A stretch of 64,000 bases of DNA, from assembly GCF_011420305.2 (NCBI RefSeq), contig NZ_CP061769.1:1847001-1911000 (forward strand), read 5' to 3'. Numbering within the stretch: position 1 is the first letter of the stretch; every line of letters begins with the position of its first letter. The translations under genes were made by a program, and so were the position numbers. The notes under the pieces are model-generated. The model ran no database searches. It saw only the letters and a list, made by a program, of their open reading frames with translations, and was not told the origin of the DNA. This document shows positions 36,751 through 48,338 of this stretch, piece by piece. Origin of the DNA: Nocardioides ochotonae (GTDB lineage Bacteria > Actinomycetota > Actinomycetes > Propionibacteriales > Nocardioidaceae).

Positions 36751-37819
36751 CGTGCTCGCCCCGGCGCCGACCCGCCCGGCCGGGGTCCCCGACGACGCGG
36801 CAGCCCCGCGCGACCGCGCACCTCGGCGGCCCCGGCGCGCCTCGGCGGTGCTGCTCGGCGCCCTGGTGCTGGTGGCCGCGGTCGCGGTGAGCCTGTCGGT
36901 GGGGTCCAACCGGATCGATCTGGCGACCGTGTGGCGGCTGCTGCTCGCCCCGGACGGCTCGACGGAGTCGCTGGTGCTGCACGACCTGCGGGTGCCGCGC
37001 ACCGTGCTGGCCGCGGTGGTCGGGGCGGCGCTCGCCCTGGCCGGCGCGGTCATGCAGTCGCTGACCCGCAACCCGTTGGCCGACCCCGGCATCCTCGGCA
37101 TCAACGCCGGCGCCACCCTGGTGGTGGTGCTCGGCGTCGCGCTGCTGGGGACCACCGGCGTGCACATCTACCTCTGGTACGCCTGCGCCGGGGCGGCCGT
37201 CGCCGCGGTGCTGGTCTACGTGCTCGGCGGCACCGGCCCCGCCGCCCGCACCCCGGTGCGCCTGGCGCTCGCCGGCGTCGCGGTCTCCGCCGCGCTCACC
37301 GCGATCACCCAGACGGTGATCCTGGCCGACCAGGAGGCCTTCAACGAGTTCCGCTTCTGGGTGGCGGGGTCGCTGGAGGGCCGCACGTGGGAGGTCCTGG
37401 GCGCGGTCGCACCGCTGCTCCTCGCAGGTGCCGTCCTCGCGGTGCTGGTGGCGCCGTCCCTCGACGTGCTCGCGCTCGGCGAGGAGTCCGGCCGCGCGCT
37501 CGGCGTCGCCGTCGTCCGCACCCGGGTGCTGTCGCTGGTCGCGGTGACGCTGCTGTGCGGCGGCGCGACCGCCGCGGTCGGGCCGGTCGGCTTCGTCGGG
37601 CTCGCCGTACCGCTCGTGGCGCGCCGGGTGGTCGGGCACGACCAGCGCTGGGTCACCGCGCTGTGCCTGGTGCTCGGCCCGGCCTGGGTGCTGCTGGCCG
37701 ACAGCGCCGCCCGGGTCGTGCTGGCCCCCTCCGAGGTGCCGGTCGGTGCGGTCGCCGCGCTCATCGGCGCGCCGGTGTTCATCGCGGTCTGCTGCCGGCG
37801 AACGGTGCCGACGCTGTGA
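36743..37819 (+). CDS. Siderophore ABC transporter permease (FecCD type), first subunit
   Basis: A 358-aa FecCD-family permease with about ten membrane helices. Family landmarks are LRVPRTVLAAVVGAALALAG, MQSLTRNPLADPGILGINAGA, the coupling-helix region ALGVAVVRTRVLSL, and VGPVGFVGLAVPLVARRVVG near the ATPase contact. The GTG start overlaps the previous gene by 8 bp. It forms the membrane channel with the next gene product. Confidence 0.93.
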   Translation: MPDVLAPAPTRPAGVPDDAAAPRDRAPRRPRRASAVLLGALVLVAAVAVSLSVGSNRIDLATVWRLLLAPDGSTESLVLHDLRVPRTVLAAVVGAALALAGAVMQSLTRNPLADPGILGINAGATLVVVLGVALLGTTGVHIYLWYACAGAAVAAVLVYVLGGTGPAARTPVRLALAGVAVSAALTAITQTVILADQEAFNEFRFWVAGSLEGRTWEVLGAVAPLLLAGAVLAVLVAPSLDVLALGEESGRALGVAVVRTRVLSLVAVTLLCGGATAAVGPVGFVGLAVPLVARRVVGHDQRWVTALCLVLGPAWVLLADSAARVVLAPSEVPVGAVAALIGAPVFIAVCCRRTVPTL

Positions 37820-38850
37820 GCGAGCTGCTGGTCCGCCGCGGCCCGGTGTCGGTGCGCCTGCGCCGCCGCACCCTCGTCGCGGCGCTCCTCAGCGCCGCCG
37901 CGCTGCTGGTGCTCGCGGTCCTCGGCCTCGGCCTGGGGGAGTACGCCGTGGCGCCGGGCCAGGTGCTGGCCGCCCTGGTCGGCCGCGCGGAGGACCCACT
38001 GGCGGCGTACTTCGTCACCGAGGTGCGCGCGCCGCGGGTGCTGACCGCGCTCGGCGTCGGCGCGGCCCTGGGGGTGGCGGGCGCGATCTTCCAGAACGTC
38101 ACCGGCAACCCGCTGGGCAGCCCCGACATCATCGGCTTCACCACCGGCGCCGCCACCGGGGCGCTCGTGCAGATCATCGTGGTCGGCGCCGACACCAGGG
38201 GGGTCGCGCTCGGCGCGCTCGTCGGCGGGCTGGCCACCGCCGGGCTGGTGCACCTGCTCACCCGGCGCCACGGGCTCAGCGGACAGCGCCTGGTGCTCGT
38301 CGGGCTCGGGGTGGGCGCCACGCTGGCCGCGCTCAACACGCTGCTCGTTGTGCGGGCCTCGCTGGTCGCCGCCCAGACCGCCGCGCAGTGGCTGGCCGGC
38401 TCGCTCAACGCGGTGCTGTGGCCGCGGGCCACCCTGACCCTGGTCGCGGTCGCGGTGCTGCTCGCGCTCACGGTGCCCCTGGCCCGCCCGCTGTCGATGC
38501 TGGTGCTCGGCGACGACGTCTGCCGGGCCGCCGGGATCGGCGTGCAGCGGGTCCGCGCTGTCGCCGTGCTGATCGCGGTCTGCCTGGTCTCGGTGGCCAC
38601 CGCGGCCACCGGACCGATCGCCTTCGTCGCGCTGGCCGCGCCCCAGATCGCCCGCCGGCTGGCCGGCAGCGCCGTCCCCGGCCTGCTCGGACCCGGGCTG
38701 ACCGGCGCGGTGATGGTGCTCGGCAGCGACCTGCTCGCCCAGCGGCTGCTGGCGCCCACCGAGCTCGCGGTCGGCGTCGTCACCGGCGCCGTCGGTGGGC
38801 TGTACCTGATCGTCCTGCTCACCACGGAATGGCGGAAGGGCCACCGATGA
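37816..38850 (+). CDS. Siderophore ABC transporter permease (FecCD type), second subunit
   Basis: A 344-aa FecCD permease, the partner of the preceding one. Landmarks are VRAPRVLTALGVGAALGVAG, FQNVTGNPLGSPDIIGFTTGA, LLVVRASLVAAQTAAQWLAGSLN, and TGPIAFVALAAPQIARRLAG. The form SPDIIGF rather than ADPGILGI marks the second-subunit class (FepG/FecD side). The GTG start overlaps the previous stop (GTGA), and its own stop overlaps the ATPase start (ATGA). Confidence 0.93.
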   Translation: MSELLVRRGPVSVRLRRRTLVAALLSAAALLVLAVLGLGLGEYAVAPGQVLAALVGRAEDPLAAYFVTEVRAPRVLTALGVGAALGVAGAIFQNVTGNPLGSPDIIGFTTGAATGALVQIIVVGADTRGVALGALVGGLATAGLVHLLTRRHGLSGQRLVLVGLGVGATLAALNTLLVVRASLVAAQTAAQWLAGSLNAVLWPRATLTLVAVAVLLALTVPLARPLSMLVLGDDVCRAAGIGVQRVRAVAVLIAVCLVSVATAATGPIAFVALAAPQIARRLAGSAVPGLLGPGLTGAVMVLGSDLLAQRLLAPTELAVGVVTGAVGGLYLIVLLTTEWRKGHR

Positions 38851-39632
38851 CACGACTGCTCACCCGCGACCTCACCACGGGGTACGCGGGGCGGGAGATC
38901 CTGCACGGGGTCGACCTGGAGATCCCCGACGGCCTGATGACGGTGATCGTCGGTCCCAACGCCTGCGGCAAGTCCACGCTGCTGCGCAGCCTGGCCCGGA
39001 TGCTCGCCCCCACCGGCGGCGAGGTGCTGCTCGACGGCACCGCCATCGATCGGCTGCCGGCCAAGGAGGTCGCCCGGCGCCTGGGCCTGCTGCCGCAGTC
39101 GGCCACCGCGCCCAGCGGCATGAGCGTCGCGGACCTGGTGGCCCGTGGGCGCTACCCGCACCAGGGGCTGTGGCGGCAGTGGTCGCGCGAGGACGAGCGG
39201 GCCGTCGAGGACGCGATGCGCGCCGCCGACGTCGCCGACCTGCGCGACCGCGCGGTCGACGAGCTCTCCGGCGGCCAGCGCCAGCGGGTCTGGCTCGCGC
39301 TCGCGCTGGCCCAGGAGACGCCGCTGCTGCTGCTCGACGAGCCCACGACGTACCTCGACATCGCCCACCAGGTCGAGGTCCTCGAGCTCGCCCGCCGGCT
39401 GCGCCGCGAGGGCCGCACGGTGGTCGCGGTGCTGCACGAGCTGCACCTCGCCTTCCGCTACGCCGAGCACCTGGTGGTCATGCGCGACGGCGCGGTCGTG
39501 GCCACCGGCGACCCGCGCGAGGTGGTCACCGCCGCGCTGGTCGAGGAGGTCTACGACCTGCCCTGCCGGATCATCACCGACCCGGTCAGCGGCACCCCGA
39601 TCGTGATCCCGCTCGCGGGGGCGTCGCGATGA
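38847..39632 (+). CDS. Siderophore ABC transporter ATP-binding protein
   Basis: A 261-aa FecE/FepC-type ATPase with Walker A GPNACGKST at 36-44, Q-loop LLPQSATAPSGMSV, signature [17 protein letters not shown], Walker [13 protein letters not shown] and switch His in VLHELHLAF. All motifs are intact. The GPNACGKST form is typical of the ferric-siderophore branch. It powers the two permeases upstream; the enterochelin-esterase gene follows by ATGA overlap. Confidence 0.95.
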   Translation: MTRLLTRDLTTGYAGREILHGVDLEIPDGLMTVIVGPNACGKSTLLRSLARMLAPTGGEVLLDGTAIDRLPAKEVARRLGLLPQSATAPSGMSVADLVARGRYPHQGLWRQWSREDERAVEDAMRAADVADLRDRAVDELSGGQRQRVWLALALAQETPLLLLDEPTTYLDIAHQVEVLELARRLRREGRTVVAVLHELHLAFRYAEHLVVMRDGAVVATGDPREVVTAALVEEVYDLPCRIITDPVSGTPIVIPLAGASR

Positions 39633-40864
39633 GGCGCCAGCCGCCGAAGGTGCCGCGCCCGGAGCCCGTGGCCCGCGCGGACAGCCCGACCCTGGCCGCG
39701 CTCGCGGCGAACGCCACGCCCGCCGCGGTGCGCGCCTTCTGGGCCGGACCCGCCGCCCGGCTGCCCCTGGTCGAGGAGGTGCCCGGCGGCCGCGGGGAGG
39801 AGGTGCTGGTCAGCTTCTGCTGGCGTGACGCCGACGCCGAGCAGGTGCTCCTGTTCGCCAACCGGCTCACCGACGAGACCCGCCTCGAGGACTCGCTGCT
39901 CGCCCGGATCCCCGGCACCGACGTGTGGCACGTGACCTACCGGCTGCGCCGCGACTGGCGCGCGTCGTACTGCTTCCTGCCGCAGGCGACCGGGCAGCGG
40001 CCGGCCTGGTTGGGCGAGGGCGACCAGGTCGCGATCCGGGCCGCGCTCGACCGCGGCCTCGCCGACCCGCGCAACCCCGACGTGTGCCGCAACCGGGTGG
40101 GCACCACGCAGTCGGTGGCCTCGCTGCCGGACGCACCGCCCCAGCCCTGGCTGGTACGCCGGGGCGACGTGGCGCCCGGCCCGGTCGAGGAGACCCGGCT
40201 GCCCGACGGACGCCGCGCCTGGCTGCACGACCCCGCGACGGCCGGCACCGACGAGGAGCTGCCCGCCCTGGTCGTGCTCGACGGCGAGGTGTGGACCGGC
40301 CACCAGGACCTGCCGACGAGCCTGGACAACCTGCACGCCGAGGGCTGGGTGCGCGGCTGGCGCACCGTGTTCGTGGAGTCCGGCGGGCACGACCAGCGCT
40401 GGACCGAGCTGGCCGCCGACGGCGCCGGCGTCGAGCTGGTGGTCGACACCGTGCTGCCCTGGCTGCGCGCCCGGCGCGCGGTGCTGCCCGGCCCCCGGCA
40501 CGTCACGGTGGCCGGGCAGAGCCTCGGTGGGCTGACTGCGCTTCGCGCCGGGCTGCTCGCGCCGGAGGCGGTGGGCAACGTGGTCAGCCACTCCGCCTCG
40601 CTGTGGCAGGACGACCTGCTCGACGCCGTCGCCCGCCACCGGCCCGGGGCCGAGCCGCTGCGGGTGCACCTCGCCCATGGCGCCCAGGAGTGGGTGCTGG
40701 GTCCGCCGCACCACACCCTCGCGGAGGCGATGGCCGCCCGCGGGATCCGCCTGGACGTCGCGGTCCACAACGGCGGCCACGACTACGCGTGGTGGCGCGG
40801 CGGGATCGCCGACGGGCTGCTCGCGGTCCGCGGCATCGGGGCGGCGTACCTCCGGCCGGCGTGA
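39629..40864 (+). CDS. fes: Enterochelin esterase (Fes/IroD-like)
   Basis: A 411-aa alpha/beta hydrolase. The N-terminal ~1-190 is the enterochelin-esterase N-domain ([49 protein letters not shown]). The C-terminal hydrolase has nucleophile Ser298 in GQSLGG and His384 in NGGHDYAWW. It cleaves the serine trilactone of Fe-enterobactin inside the cell to release iron. It is the last gene of the importer operon and matches the dhbF product well. Alternative substrates such as linear DHB-Ser are possible. Confidence 0.92.
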   Translation: MRRQPPKVPRPEPVARADSPTLAALAANATPAAVRAFWAGPAARLPLVEEVPGGRGEEVLVSFCWRDADAEQVLLFANRLTDETRLEDSLLARIPGTDVWHVTYRLRRDWRASYCFLPQATGQRPAWLGEGDQVAIRAALDRGLADPRNPDVCRNRVGTTQSVASLPDAPPQPWLVRRGDVAPGPVEETRLPDGRRAWLHDPATAGTDEELPALVVLDGEVWTGHQDLPTSLDNLHAEGWVRGWRTVFVESGGHDQRWTELAADGAGVELVVDTVLPWLRARRAVLPGPRHVTVAGQSLGGLTALRAGLLAPEAVGNVVSHSASLWQDDLLDAVARHRPGAEPLRVHLAHGAQEWVLGPPHHTLAEAMAARGIRLDVAVHNGGHDYAWWRGGIADGLLAVRGIGAAYLRPA

Positions 40865-40891
40865 GGTCTCGACTCGACCGGTCAGGACTCG

Positions 40892-40933
40892 CGACTCGAC
40901 GCTCAGAAGTCTCGACTCGACGCTCAGAAGTCT
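40892..40933. repeat. Two perfect 21-bp direct repeats between convergent genes
   Basis: A 21-bp unit beginning CGACTCGACGCTC and ending AGAAGTCT occurs twice without a gap. Partial copies (TCTCGACTCGACCGG before, TCTCGACTCAACCGG after) extend the array over about 40867-40945. It fills the 73 bp between the esterase end and the convergent UvrA-like gene end. No stem-loop terminator is obvious. Confidence 0.9.
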
Positions 40934-40937
40934 CGAC

Positions 40938-43298
<2,361 letters not shown>

Positions 43299-43374
43299 CG
43301 GCTCTCCCTCGCTCGGAGTGAGTGCAGATTCAACCAGTTCACACCGACGGCGGCGAGGCGCTCTGGACCGCTGC

Positions 43375-44202
43375 TCAGGGACGGGCCGCCGTGGCGGCGT
43401 CGGCCAGCACGTGGTGGCGCCCGATCGGCAGCATCAGCGGCCGACCGGAGACCGGGTCGGTGACGACGCTGCTCTCCAGGCCGAACACCGCCCGGACGGT
43501 GTCCTCGGTGAGCACCTCCTGCGGCGTCCCGCAGGCGTGCAGCCGGCCGCCGGCGAGCGCGACCAGCTGGTCGGCGTACCGCGCAGCGAGGTTGAGGTCG
43601 TGCAGCACCATCACGATCGTGGTCCCGCGCTGGCGGTTGAGGTCGGTGAGCAGGTCGAGGACCTCGATCTGGTGGCTGACGTCGAGGTACGTCGTGGGCT
43701 CGTCGAGCAGCAGCACGTCGGTCTCCTGGGCCAGCGCCATCGCGATCCAGACCCGCTGGCGCTGCCCACCGGAGAGCTCGTCGACCGGCCGCTCGGCCAG
43801 CTCGACGGTCTGGGTCGCCTCGAGCGCCGCGGCGACCGCGGCGTCGTCCTCGCGGGTCCAGCGGGTCAGGAAGCCGTGGTGCGGGTTGCGGCCGCGCCCG
43901 ACCAGGTCGCTGACGGTGATCCCCTCCGGCGCGGTGGGGGCCTGGGGGAGCAGCCCGAGGGTGCGGGCGAGCTCCTTGGCCGGCATCTTGTGCACCTGCA
44001 CGCCGTCGAGCAGCACCCGCCCGGCGCGCGGGGCGAGCAGCCGCGACATCGAGCGCAGCAGGGTGGACTTGCCGCAGGCGTTGGCGCCGACGATGGCCGT
44101 CACCCGGCCGGTCGCCACCGTGAGGTCGAGCGACTCGATCACGGTGCGCTCGCGGTAGCCGAGCGCCAGCTCTTCGACGGTGAGGGTGTGGCGGTCGGTC
44201 AC
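43375..44202 (-). CDS. Siderophore ABC transporter ATP-binding protein (second system)
   Basis: A 275-aa FecE/FepC-type ATPase: Walker [10 protein letters not shown] at 39-47, Q-loop [14 protein letters not shown], signature [17 protein letters not shown], Walker [13 protein letters not shown], switch His in [12 protein letters not shown]. All intact. GTG start at 44202 overlaps the permease stop (GTGA). It is the last gene of the minus-strand importer and close kin of the ATPase at 38847. Confidence 0.94.
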   Translation of the reverse strand: MTDRHTLTVEELALGYRERTVIESLDLTVATGRVTAIVGANACGKSTLLRSMSRLLAPRAGRVLLDGVQVHKMPAKELARTLGLLPQAPTAPEGITVSDLVGRGRNPHHGFLTRWTREDDAAVAAALEATQTVELAERPVDELSGGQRQRVWIAMALAQETDVLLLDEPTTYLDVSHQIEVLDLLTDLNRQRGTTIVMVLHDLNLAARYADQLVALAGGRLHACGTPQEVLTEDTVRAVFGLESSVVTDPVSGRPLMLPIGRHHVLADAATAARP

Positions 44203-45269
44203 AGGGAGCCTCCGGCGCGGTGGGTGCGGACGATGAGATAGACGAGGTACGGCGCCCCGAGCACGCCGGTCACGACGCCGACCGGGTAGCGGTGCTCGAA
44301 GAGGAACTGGCCGCAGAAGTCGGCCACCAGCACCAGCAGGGCGCCGACCAGCGCCGACGGCACGAGCAGCGAGGCGCCCGGGCCGACGAGACGGGCCGCG
44401 ATCGGTCCGGCCAGGAACGCCACGAACGCGATCGGCCCGGTGGCGGCGGTGGCGAAGGCGACCAGCCCGACGGCGGTGAGGATCACCACGATGCGGGTGA
44501 CCTCGACCCGGACTCCGAGCGCGGAGGCGGCGTCGTCGCCGAGGCGAAGCATGTCCAGGCCGCCGGCGCGCGAGAGCAGCACCGGACCCAGCACGACGAG
44601 GGCGAGCAGGGTCGGCACCACGTCGCCCCAGTCCGCGCCGTTGAGGCTGCCGGTGAGCCAACGGGTGGCCTCCTGCAGGTCCCACTCGGCGGCCTGGCTC
44701 AGCACGTAGGAGGTGACGCTCTCCAGCATCGCGGCGATGCCGATGCCGATCAGGATCAGCCGGGTGCCGACCACGCCGTCGCGGAAGGACAGCACGTAGA
44801 TCAGCAGCGCGACACCGAGCCCGACGGCGATCGCGAACGCCGAGACCGCGGCGCCGCTCAGCGACAGCATCACGATCGCGACCGCCGCCGCCGCGCTCGC
44901 GCCGGCGCTGATGCCGATGATGTCGGGGCTGGCCAGCGGGTTGCGCAACATGGTCTGGAAGGCCACGCCGGCAAGGCCGAAGCACAGCCCGCTCAGCAGT
45001 GCCAGCACGGTGCGTGGCAGGCGCAGCCGCCCGACGGTGAAGGAGGCCCCCGGCACGTCCTGCCCGGCGATCACGCCCAGCACCTCGCCGGGGCCGTAGA
45101 AGGTCCGCCCGACCATCAGACTGACCGCGAGCATCGCCACGACCAGCGCCGCGAGCACGAGGGTCACCGTGCGACGGCGCGCCGCGCGGTGCCGGCGGGC
45201 GTGGGTCACGCGCTCGAGGGTCGTGGCGCTCACAGACCCGTTCACAGACCCGTTCGCAGACCCGTTCAC
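44199..45269 (-). CDS. Siderophore ABC transporter permease (second system, FecD-side)
   Basis: A 356-aa FecCD permease with LRLPRTVLALLSGLCFGLAG, MLRNPLASPDIIGISAGA, SLNGADWGDVVPTLLAL and TGPIAFVAFLAGPIAARLVG. About ten helices are visible. The N-terminus is a repeat-coded VNGSANGSVNGS tail from three 12-bp units (45232-45267), unusual for the family. GTG start overlaps the upstream permease stop (GTGA). Confidence 0.92.
   Translation of the reverse strand: MNGSANGSVNGSVSATTLERVTHARRHRAARRRTVTLVLAALVVAMLAVSLMVGRTFYGPGEVLGVIAGQDVPGASFTVGRLRLPRTVLALLSGLCFGLAGVAFQTMLRNPLASPDIIGISAGASAAAAVAIVMLSLSGAAVSAFAIAVGLGVALLIYVLSFRDGVVGTRLILIGIGIAAMLESVTSYVLSQAAEWDLQEATRWLTGSLNGADWGDVVPTLLALVVLGPVLLSRAGGLDMLRLGDDAASALGVRVEVTRIVVILTAVGLVAFATAATGPIAFVAFLAGPIAARLVGPGASLLVPSALVGALLVLVADFCGQFLFEHRYPVGVVTGVLGAPYLVYLIVRTHRAGGSL
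45232..45267 (-). repeat. Three 12-bp repeats at a permease N-terminus
   Basis: ACAGACCCGTTC occurs twice in tandem, with a third copy starting GCAG. On the minus strand it codes Val/Ala-Asn-Gly-Ser units directly after the start codon. Length could vary in frame. Confidence 0.85.
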
Positions 45270-46342
45270 AGGGCCCGCACCTTCTGGCGGCGTACGACGT
45301 GGATGAAGACCGGCGCCCCGACGAGCGCGGTGATGATGCCGACGTCGACCTCGCTGGGGCGCGCCACGATGCGACCGACCACGTCGGCGGCGGTCAGCAG
45401 TGCGGCCCCCACCACGGCGGAGAACGGCAGCAGCCAGCGGTGGTCGACTCCGACCAGCAGCCGGCACAGGTGCGGCACGACCAGCCCGACGAAGCCGATC
45501 GGCCCCGCCACGGCGGTGGCGGCGCCGCACAGCAGCACCGCGCCGAACGCGGCGGCGCCGCGGGTCAGCGCGACCCGCTCGCCCAGGCCGGCGGCGACGT
45601 CGTCGCCCAGCGCCAGGGAGTTGAGCCCGCGCGAGGTGGCCACGCAGACCAGCAGGCCGACGAGCAGGAACGGCGCGACCAGCCGGATCGTGTCGTACGA
45701 CGCGCCGCCGACGCCGCCGATCTGCCAGGACCGCACGCCGCCGGCGATGTCGTTGCGGGGGAGCACCACCGCGGTGATGACGGAGGCGAACGCGGCCGAG
45801 GTGGCGGTGCCGGCCAGCGCGAGCTTGAGCGGGGTGGCACCGCCGCGTCCCAGCGACCCGACGGCGTACACGAACGCCGCGGCGGCGGCCGCGCCGAGGA
45901 TGCCGACCCAGATGTAGCTCGACGCGGCGGTGAGCCCGAACCACGCGATGCCGGTGATGACCGCCAGCGAGGCGCCCATGTTGACGCCGAGGATGCCGGG
46001 GTCCGCGAGCGGGTTGCGGGTGACGCCCTGCATGACCGCGCCGGCGACGGCGAGCGCCGCGCCGACCAGTACCGCCAGCAGGGTGCGGGGGATCCGCTTG
46101 GCCACGGCCGCCTCGCCGATGGTCTCGGTGGACCCGCCCAGCCCGGCGAGGATCTCCTCGAAGGTGACCTCGCGGGAGCCGACGGCGACCGACCACAGGG
46201 TCAGCAGCGCCAGCAGCACCACGGACCCGGCGAGCCAGGCGGCGCGCACCCGCCGCGGACGTCGGACGACGCCCGCGGCGGGTGCGGGTGCGACGGCGGG
46301 CGTCGCGGTGTCCGGCAGCGAGCCGGTCGTGGAACCTGTCAC
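45266..46342 (-). CDS. Siderophore ABC transporter permease (second system, FecC-side)
   Basis: A 358-aa FecCD permease: KRIPRTLLAVLVGAALAVAG, MQGVTRNPLADPGILGVNMGASLAV, ALGDDVAAGLGERVALTRG and AGPIGFVGLVVPHLCRLLVG. The ADPGILGV form mirrors the first subunit at 36743. GTG start overlaps the binding-protein stop (GTGA), so the minus-strand genes are one operon: binding protein, two permeases, ATPase. Confidence 0.93.
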   Translation of the reverse strand: MTGSTTGSLPDTATPAVAPAPAAGVVRRPRRVRAAWLAGSVVLLALLTLWSVAVGSREVTFEEILAGLGGSTETIGEAAVAKRIPRTLLAVLVGAALAVAGAVMQGVTRNPLADPGILGVNMGASLAVITGIAWFGLTAASSYIWVGILGAAAAAAFVYAVGSLGRGGATPLKLALAGTATSAAFASVITAVVLPRNDIAGGVRSWQIGGVGGASYDTIRLVAPFLLVGLLVCVATSRGLNSLALGDDVAAGLGERVALTRGAAAFGAVLLCGAATAVAGPIGFVGLVVPHLCRLLVGVDHRWLLPFSAVVGAALLTAADVVGRIVARPSEVDVGIITALVGAPVFIHVVRRQKVRAL

Positions 46343-47376
46343 CGGGTGGCGGTGCCGGCCTCGGCGAGCATGGTGACGTAGTCCTCGAGCACGTAGGAGA
46401 TCGACAGCGGCGTCGGGTTCGCGGCGGTGCCCAGCGGGTTGTTCGGCAGCAGCACGATCGCGCCGTTCGCCACGGCCGGCATCTTCGAGAGCAGCGGGTC
46501 GCCCTCGAGCGCCTCGACCAGGGTCTCGTCGCCGTAGGTCACGATCAGCTCGACGTCGTCGAGGCCGTCGATCTGCTCGGCGCTGCGGGTCAGGCTGAAC
46601 TGGTCGGTCTTCGCCGAGGCGTCCGCGATGCTCGCCGGGGTGGCCAGGCCGAGGTCCTCGAAGAAACGCGCCCGGGTGTCGTGCGTCGTGTAGAAGCTGA
46701 CCTCGCTGAGGTCGGTGGTGTCGACGTGGGTCAGGAACATCGCGCCCGTGCCCTCGAGGCCCGGGTGCGCGGCCACGGTGTCGGCGATCTCGCCCTCGAG
46801 GTCGGCGACCAGCTCCTCGCCCTCCTCGGCCATGCCCATCGCCTTGCTGCTGAGCGTGATCATCTCGCGCCAGTCCGTCGACCAGGGCGCCTCGGGGTAG
46901 GCGACGACCGGAGCGATCTCCTGGAGCGTGTCGTAGTCCTCCTGGGTGAGCCCGGAGTACGCCGCGAGGATCACGTCGGGCGCGGTGTTCGCGACGGCCT
47001 CGAAGTCGATGCCGTCGGTCTCGTCGAAGAGCACGGGGGTCTCCGCGTCGAGCTCCTCGAGCCGGTCGCTCACCCAGGGCAGCAGGCCGTCGCCGTCGTC
47101 GTCGCCGAAGTTCGCCGCCGCCATGCCGACCGGCACCACGCCGAGGGCGAGCGGGACCTCGTGGTTGGCCCAGTTCACGGTGGCGACCCGCGCGGGCCGC
47201 TCCGGGATCTCGGTGGTGCCCAGTGCGTGCTCGATCGTGATCGGGTACGTCGCGCCGGAGTCGGCGCCGACGCTGCCGTCGGTCGCGGTGTCGTCGCTGT
47301 CCGCGGAGGACGAGCAGCCGGTGAGCAGCAGGGCGGCGGCGCCGACGGAGCCGACGAGGAGTCGCAGGGAACGCAC
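46339..47376 (-). CDS. Siderophore ABC transporter, substrate-binding lipoprotein (second system)
   Basis: A 345-aa FecB/FepB-type protein with lipobox LLTGCS (Cys21) and a Ser/Asp-rich linker. The lobes read ERPARVATVNWANHEVPLALGVVPVG, VANTAPDVILAAYSGL, YDTLQEIAPVVAYPE, then FFEDLGLATP, EQIDGLDDVELIVTYG and LEGDPLLSKMPAV. The pattern is that of ferric-siderophore binders. The ligand may differ from that of the first system, allowing use of foreign siderophores. It is divergent from the SIP gene and shares the iron box at 47491-47509. Confidence 0.92.
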   Translation of the reverse strand: MRSLRLLVGSVGAAALLLTGCSSSADSDDTATDGSVGADSGATYPITIEHALGTTEIPERPARVATVNWANHEVPLALGVVPVGMAAANFGDDDGDGLLPWVSDRLEELDAETPVLFDETDGIDFEAVANTAPDVILAAYSGLTQEDYDTLQEIAPVVAYPEAPWSTDWREMITLSSKAMGMAEEGEELVADLEGEIADTVAAHPGLEGTGAMFLTHVDTTDLSEVSFYTTHDTRARFFEDLGLATPASIADASAKTDQFSLTRSAEQIDGLDDVELIVTYGDETLVEALEGDPLLSKMPAVANGAIVLLPNNPLGTAANPTPLSISYVLEDYVTMLAEAGTATR

Positions 47377-47490
47377 GGGAGGTCCTTCGGGTTCGGGGGA
47401 TGGAACGGAGGAGCCGGGGGTGGCAGGCGCCGGGAAGGCTCGTCCACCTCCGCCGACCCGACGGCGGTGCGGGCGGTGCGGGCACCAGGC

Positions 47491-47509
47491 GTTGGTGAGG
47501 CTAACCTAA
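47491..47509. promoter_or_regulatory. Iron box shared by two divergent iron-uptake operons
   Basis: GTTGGTGAGGCTAACCTAA matches the IdeR consensus at 16 of 19 positions, with a perfect right half. It is 29 bp before the SIP gene start and 115 bp from the divergent binding-protein start, so it may control both. Confidence 0.85.
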
Positions 47510-47537
47510 GTGCTCCACGTCTCCGGAAAGAGGTCCC

Positions 47538-48338
47538 ATGTACGGCGCAGTCGTGTCCACCGAGCGGGTCACGCCCTCGATCGTGCGGGTGGTGCTCGGC
47601 GGCGAGGGCCTCGCGGAGTTCGCGATGCCGGCCGCCACCGACGCCTACGTCAACCTCGCGATCGCCCCGCCCGGCGCGCCGTACGACGCGGTCTTCGACC
47701 CGCGGCAGGTGCGCGAGGAGCAGCCGCGCGAGTGGTGGCCGGCCCGGCGTCGCTACACCGTGCGCGCCTGGGACCCGGCGAGCCGGCAGCTCACCCTCGA
47801 CTTCGTGGTGCACGGCGACGAGGGGGTCGCCGGTCCGTGGGCGGCCCGTGCCGTCGCCGGTGACGTGCTGGTGTTCGAGGGCCCCGGCAGCGGCTACGCG
47901 CCCGACCCCGACGCCGACTGGCACCTGTTCGTGGGCGACGAGTCCGCGCTGCCGGCCATCGCCGCCTCGCTGGAGGGCGTCCGGCCCGGCCGCCCGGTCG
48001 TGGTGCGCCTGGTCTGCGACGACGCCGCGCACGAGATCCCGCTGAGCACCCCGGGGCAGCTGGACCTGCGCTGGCTGCACCGCCGCGGCGCGGCGGACCC
48101 CGGGCGCCTGCTGCTCGACGCGGTCGCGGCGCTCGCGCTGCCCGCCGGCCGCCCGGACGCGTTCGTCCACGGCGAGGCCGACGAGATCCGCGGCCTGCGC
48201 CGCCACCTGCTCCTCGACCGTGGCCTGGAGCGCTCCGCCATGTCGTGCTCGCCGTACTGGCGGCGCACGATGACCGACGAGGCCTGGCGCCAGGTGAAGG
48301 CCGACTTCGTCGCCTCCATGGACGCCGATCTCGGTTGA
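47538..48338 (+). CDS. Siderophore-interacting protein (FAD-dependent ferric reductase)
   Basis: A 266-aa SIP/ViuB-family protein. RRYTVRAWDPASRQLTLDFVVHGDEGVAGPWA is the FAD-binding region, DVLVFEGPGSGYAPDPDADWHLFVGDESALPAI leads into the NAD(P)H domain, and the end SCSPYWRRTMTDEAWRQVKADF is a family hallmark. It reduces Fe(III)-siderophore in the cytosol. A good ribosome site (AAAGAGG) precedes the ATG. Its TGA overlaps the TTG of the ABC gene that follows, which recalls IrtA of mycobacteria, where a SIP domain is fused to the ABC subunit. Confidence 0.92.
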   Translation: MYGAVVSTERVTPSIVRVVLGGEGLAEFAMPAATDAYVNLAIAPPGAPYDAVFDPRQVREEQPREWWPARRRYTVRAWDPASRQLTLDFVVHGDEGVAGPWAARAVAGDVLVFEGPGSGYAPDPDADWHLFVGDESALPAIAASLEGVRPGRPVVVRLVCDDAAHEIPLSTPGQLDLRWLHRRGAADPGRLLLDAVAALALPAGRPDAFVHGEADEIRGLRRHLLLDRGLERSAMSCSPYWRRTMTDEAWRQVKADFVASMDADLG

